Assembly (NCBI GenBank): GCA_021785315.1
Contig: JAJYFX010000070.1
Span: forward strand, 1 to 7,855
Source: Actinomycetes bacterium
GTDB lineage: Bacteria > Actinomycetota > Acidimicrobiia > Acidimicrobiales > Acidimicrobiaceae
Direction of reading: 5' to 3'
Length of the DNA stretch: 7,855 nt
Positions 6,761 to 7,855 of this stretch are shown here, one piece after another. Below the pieces are notes generated by a model. That model did no database searches, was not told the origin of the DNA, and saw only the letters and a list, made by a program, of their open reading frames with translations. A program made the position numbers and the translations under genes. Within the stretch, counting starts at the first letter, position 1. The number at the start of each line of letters is the position of its first letter.

Positions 6761-7855
6761 CTACTCCCATTCTATGGTACCGGGCGGTTTGGAGGTGATG
6801 TCGTACACTACCCTGTTCACTCCGGCAACTTCTGCAATGACCCTAGATGAAATTGATTCAAGGACCTCATAGGGCAGGCGGGCCCAATCGGCCGTCATTG
6901 CGTCATGAGAAGTCACGGCACGAAGCACGATCGGGTATGCGTAAGTCCTTTCGTCTCCCATGACCCCGACTGTCTTTATGGCTGGCAGCACAGCAAAACT
7001 TTGCCAGAGCGATCTGGTGAAGCCAGCATTTTCGATCTCTTCCTGTACGATGGCATCCGCCCGACGAAGGATCTCAACCCGCTCCGGAGTTACATCCCCG
7101 ACGATGCGCACGGCTAAGCCAGGACCCGGGAATGGCTGTCTCCAAACTATTTTTTCCGGCAAGCCCAACTCTTTGCCAACAGCGCGCACTTCATCTTTGA
7201 ACAGAAGCCTAAGAGGTTCGACGAGCTCGAAGTTCATGTCGTCTGGAAGTCCTCCGACGTTGTGATGAGACTTGATTTTGGCGGCATTCTTGGTGCCGGA
7301 TTCGATGACATCCGGATACAAAGTCCCCTGGACCAGATACTTCGCACCCTTGATCTCCTGGGCGACGCCCTCAAAAACGCGAATGAAGGTGGCTCCTATG
7401 ATCTTTCTTTTTTCCTCAGGATCTGTCACATCTTTGAGAAGCGAGAAAAACTTCTCGCTTGCATCGACCACTACGAGATCGATCTTGAACTGGTCCCTGA
7501 AGGTCTTCTCGACTGTTTCCCGCTCTCCATCGCGCATTAGCCCGGTGTCGACGAACACGCACACCAGCTGATCACCGACAGCTTCATGCACCAGCGCGGC
7601 AGCCACCGATGAATCGACTCCTCCGGACAGCGCGCAAATCACGCGTTCCGATCCAATCCTGCTTCTAAGTCTGGCCAGAGAATCCTCGATGATGGAGTAG
7701 CTGGTCCAGGATGCATCCGCGCCGACCGCGTCAGATAGGAAATTGCCGAGCAACTCTTGGCCAAACTCAGTGTGCCCAACTTCGGGGTGATACTGAACCC
7801 CATAAATCCCCCTTGAAGGATTCTCCATTACCGCCACCGGAGTGCTTGGAGTTGA
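6761..7855 (-). CDS. guaA: GMP synthase (glutamine-hydrolysing), 5' partial
   Basis: GuaA converts XMP to GMP using ATP and glutamine-derived ammonia, the last step of guanine nucleotide synthesis in the cytoplasm. About 364 of the usual 510-525 residues are visible, because the 5' end lies beyond the right edge. The GTG at 7837 is internal: the frame stays open to 7855 and the protein begins midway in the glutamine amidotransferase domain. Numbered from that [11 protein letters not shown] (13-20) carries the His and Glu of the amidotransferase triad; the catalytic Cys is out of view. The ATP-pyrophosphatase P-loop SGGVDSS is at 71-77. The C-terminal dimerisation domain includes [13 protein letters not shown] and ends in the conserved [10 protein letters not shown]. 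Nothing appears broken. The helicase gene follows after 40 bp on the same strand. Confidence 0.97.
   Translation of the reverse strand, partial: STPSTPVAVMENPSRGIYGVQYHPEVGHTEFGQELLGNFLSDAVGADASWTSYSIIEDSLARLRSRIGSERVICALSGGVDSSVAAALVHEAVGDQLVCVFVDTGLMRDGERETVEKTFRDQFKIDLVVVDASEKFFSLLKDVTDPEEKRKIIGATFIRVFEGVAQEIKGAKYLVQGTLYPDVIESGTKNAAKIKSHHNVGGLPDDMNFELVEPLRLLFKDEVRAVGKELGLPEKIVWRQPFPGPGLAVRIVGDVTPERVEILRRADAIVQEEIENAGFTRSLWQSFAVLPAIKTVGVMGDERTYAYPIVLRAVTSHDAMTADWARLPYEVLESISSRVIAEVAGVNRVVYDITSKPPGTIEWE

Overview
The window has two convergent blocks. On the plus strand (1-3180) is the end of an operon for a membrane-bound, group 4 [NiFe]-hydrogenase-like (Hyf/Hyc, complex I-related) respiratory module. 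It holds a proton-pump-like membrane subunit (cut by the left edge), a fused NuoC/NuoD-type catalytic large subunit, and a NuoB-type small Fe-S subunit. On the minus strand, read from the right edge, are guaA (cut by the right edge), a PcrA/UvrD-type DNA helicase gene, and a two-transmembrane K+ channel gene with an RCK domain.

The source is a bacterium of moderate GC content by eye. The helicase and GMP synthetase read most like those of Actinobacteria, perhaps an Acidimicrobiia-type lineage. The short large subunit (479 aa) and short small subunit (143 aa) also recall the HycE-like and Rv0082-like proteins of mycobacteria. This placement is from memory of family sequences and is moderate to low confidence. 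Start codons other than ATG (TTG for the large subunit, GTG for the channel) have good Shine-Dalgarno spacing.

The hydrogenase-like module is the part to look at. The membrane subunit keeps the charged residues expected of a working proton channel, and the small subunit keeps all four cysteines for the proximal [4Fe-4S] cluster. The large subunit is odd at its active site. The N-terminal nickel-binding CxxC is CxxD, the following His is Asn, the Arg of the EAPRG-type motif is His, and the DP before the C-terminal CxxC is EL. The C-terminal CxxC itself is intact. The protein also stops exactly at the Arg after which E. coli HycE is cleaved during maturation, so it needs no C-terminal processing. 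The complex therefore looks energy-coupled but with a changed catalytic centre, similar in concept to the hydrogenase-related (Ehr) and Mbx/Mbs complexes.

The minus-strand genes are housekeeping: GMP synthesis, DNA repair and K+ handling. guaA and the helicase gene are close enough to be co-transcribed. The channel gene lies 178 bp further downstream with its own good ribosome binding site. The 107-bp convergent gap (3181-3287) and the 178-bp gap (4341-4518) each hold an inverted repeat that could act as a terminator. No RNA genes, CRISPR arrays, insertion sequences or other mobile elements were seen.
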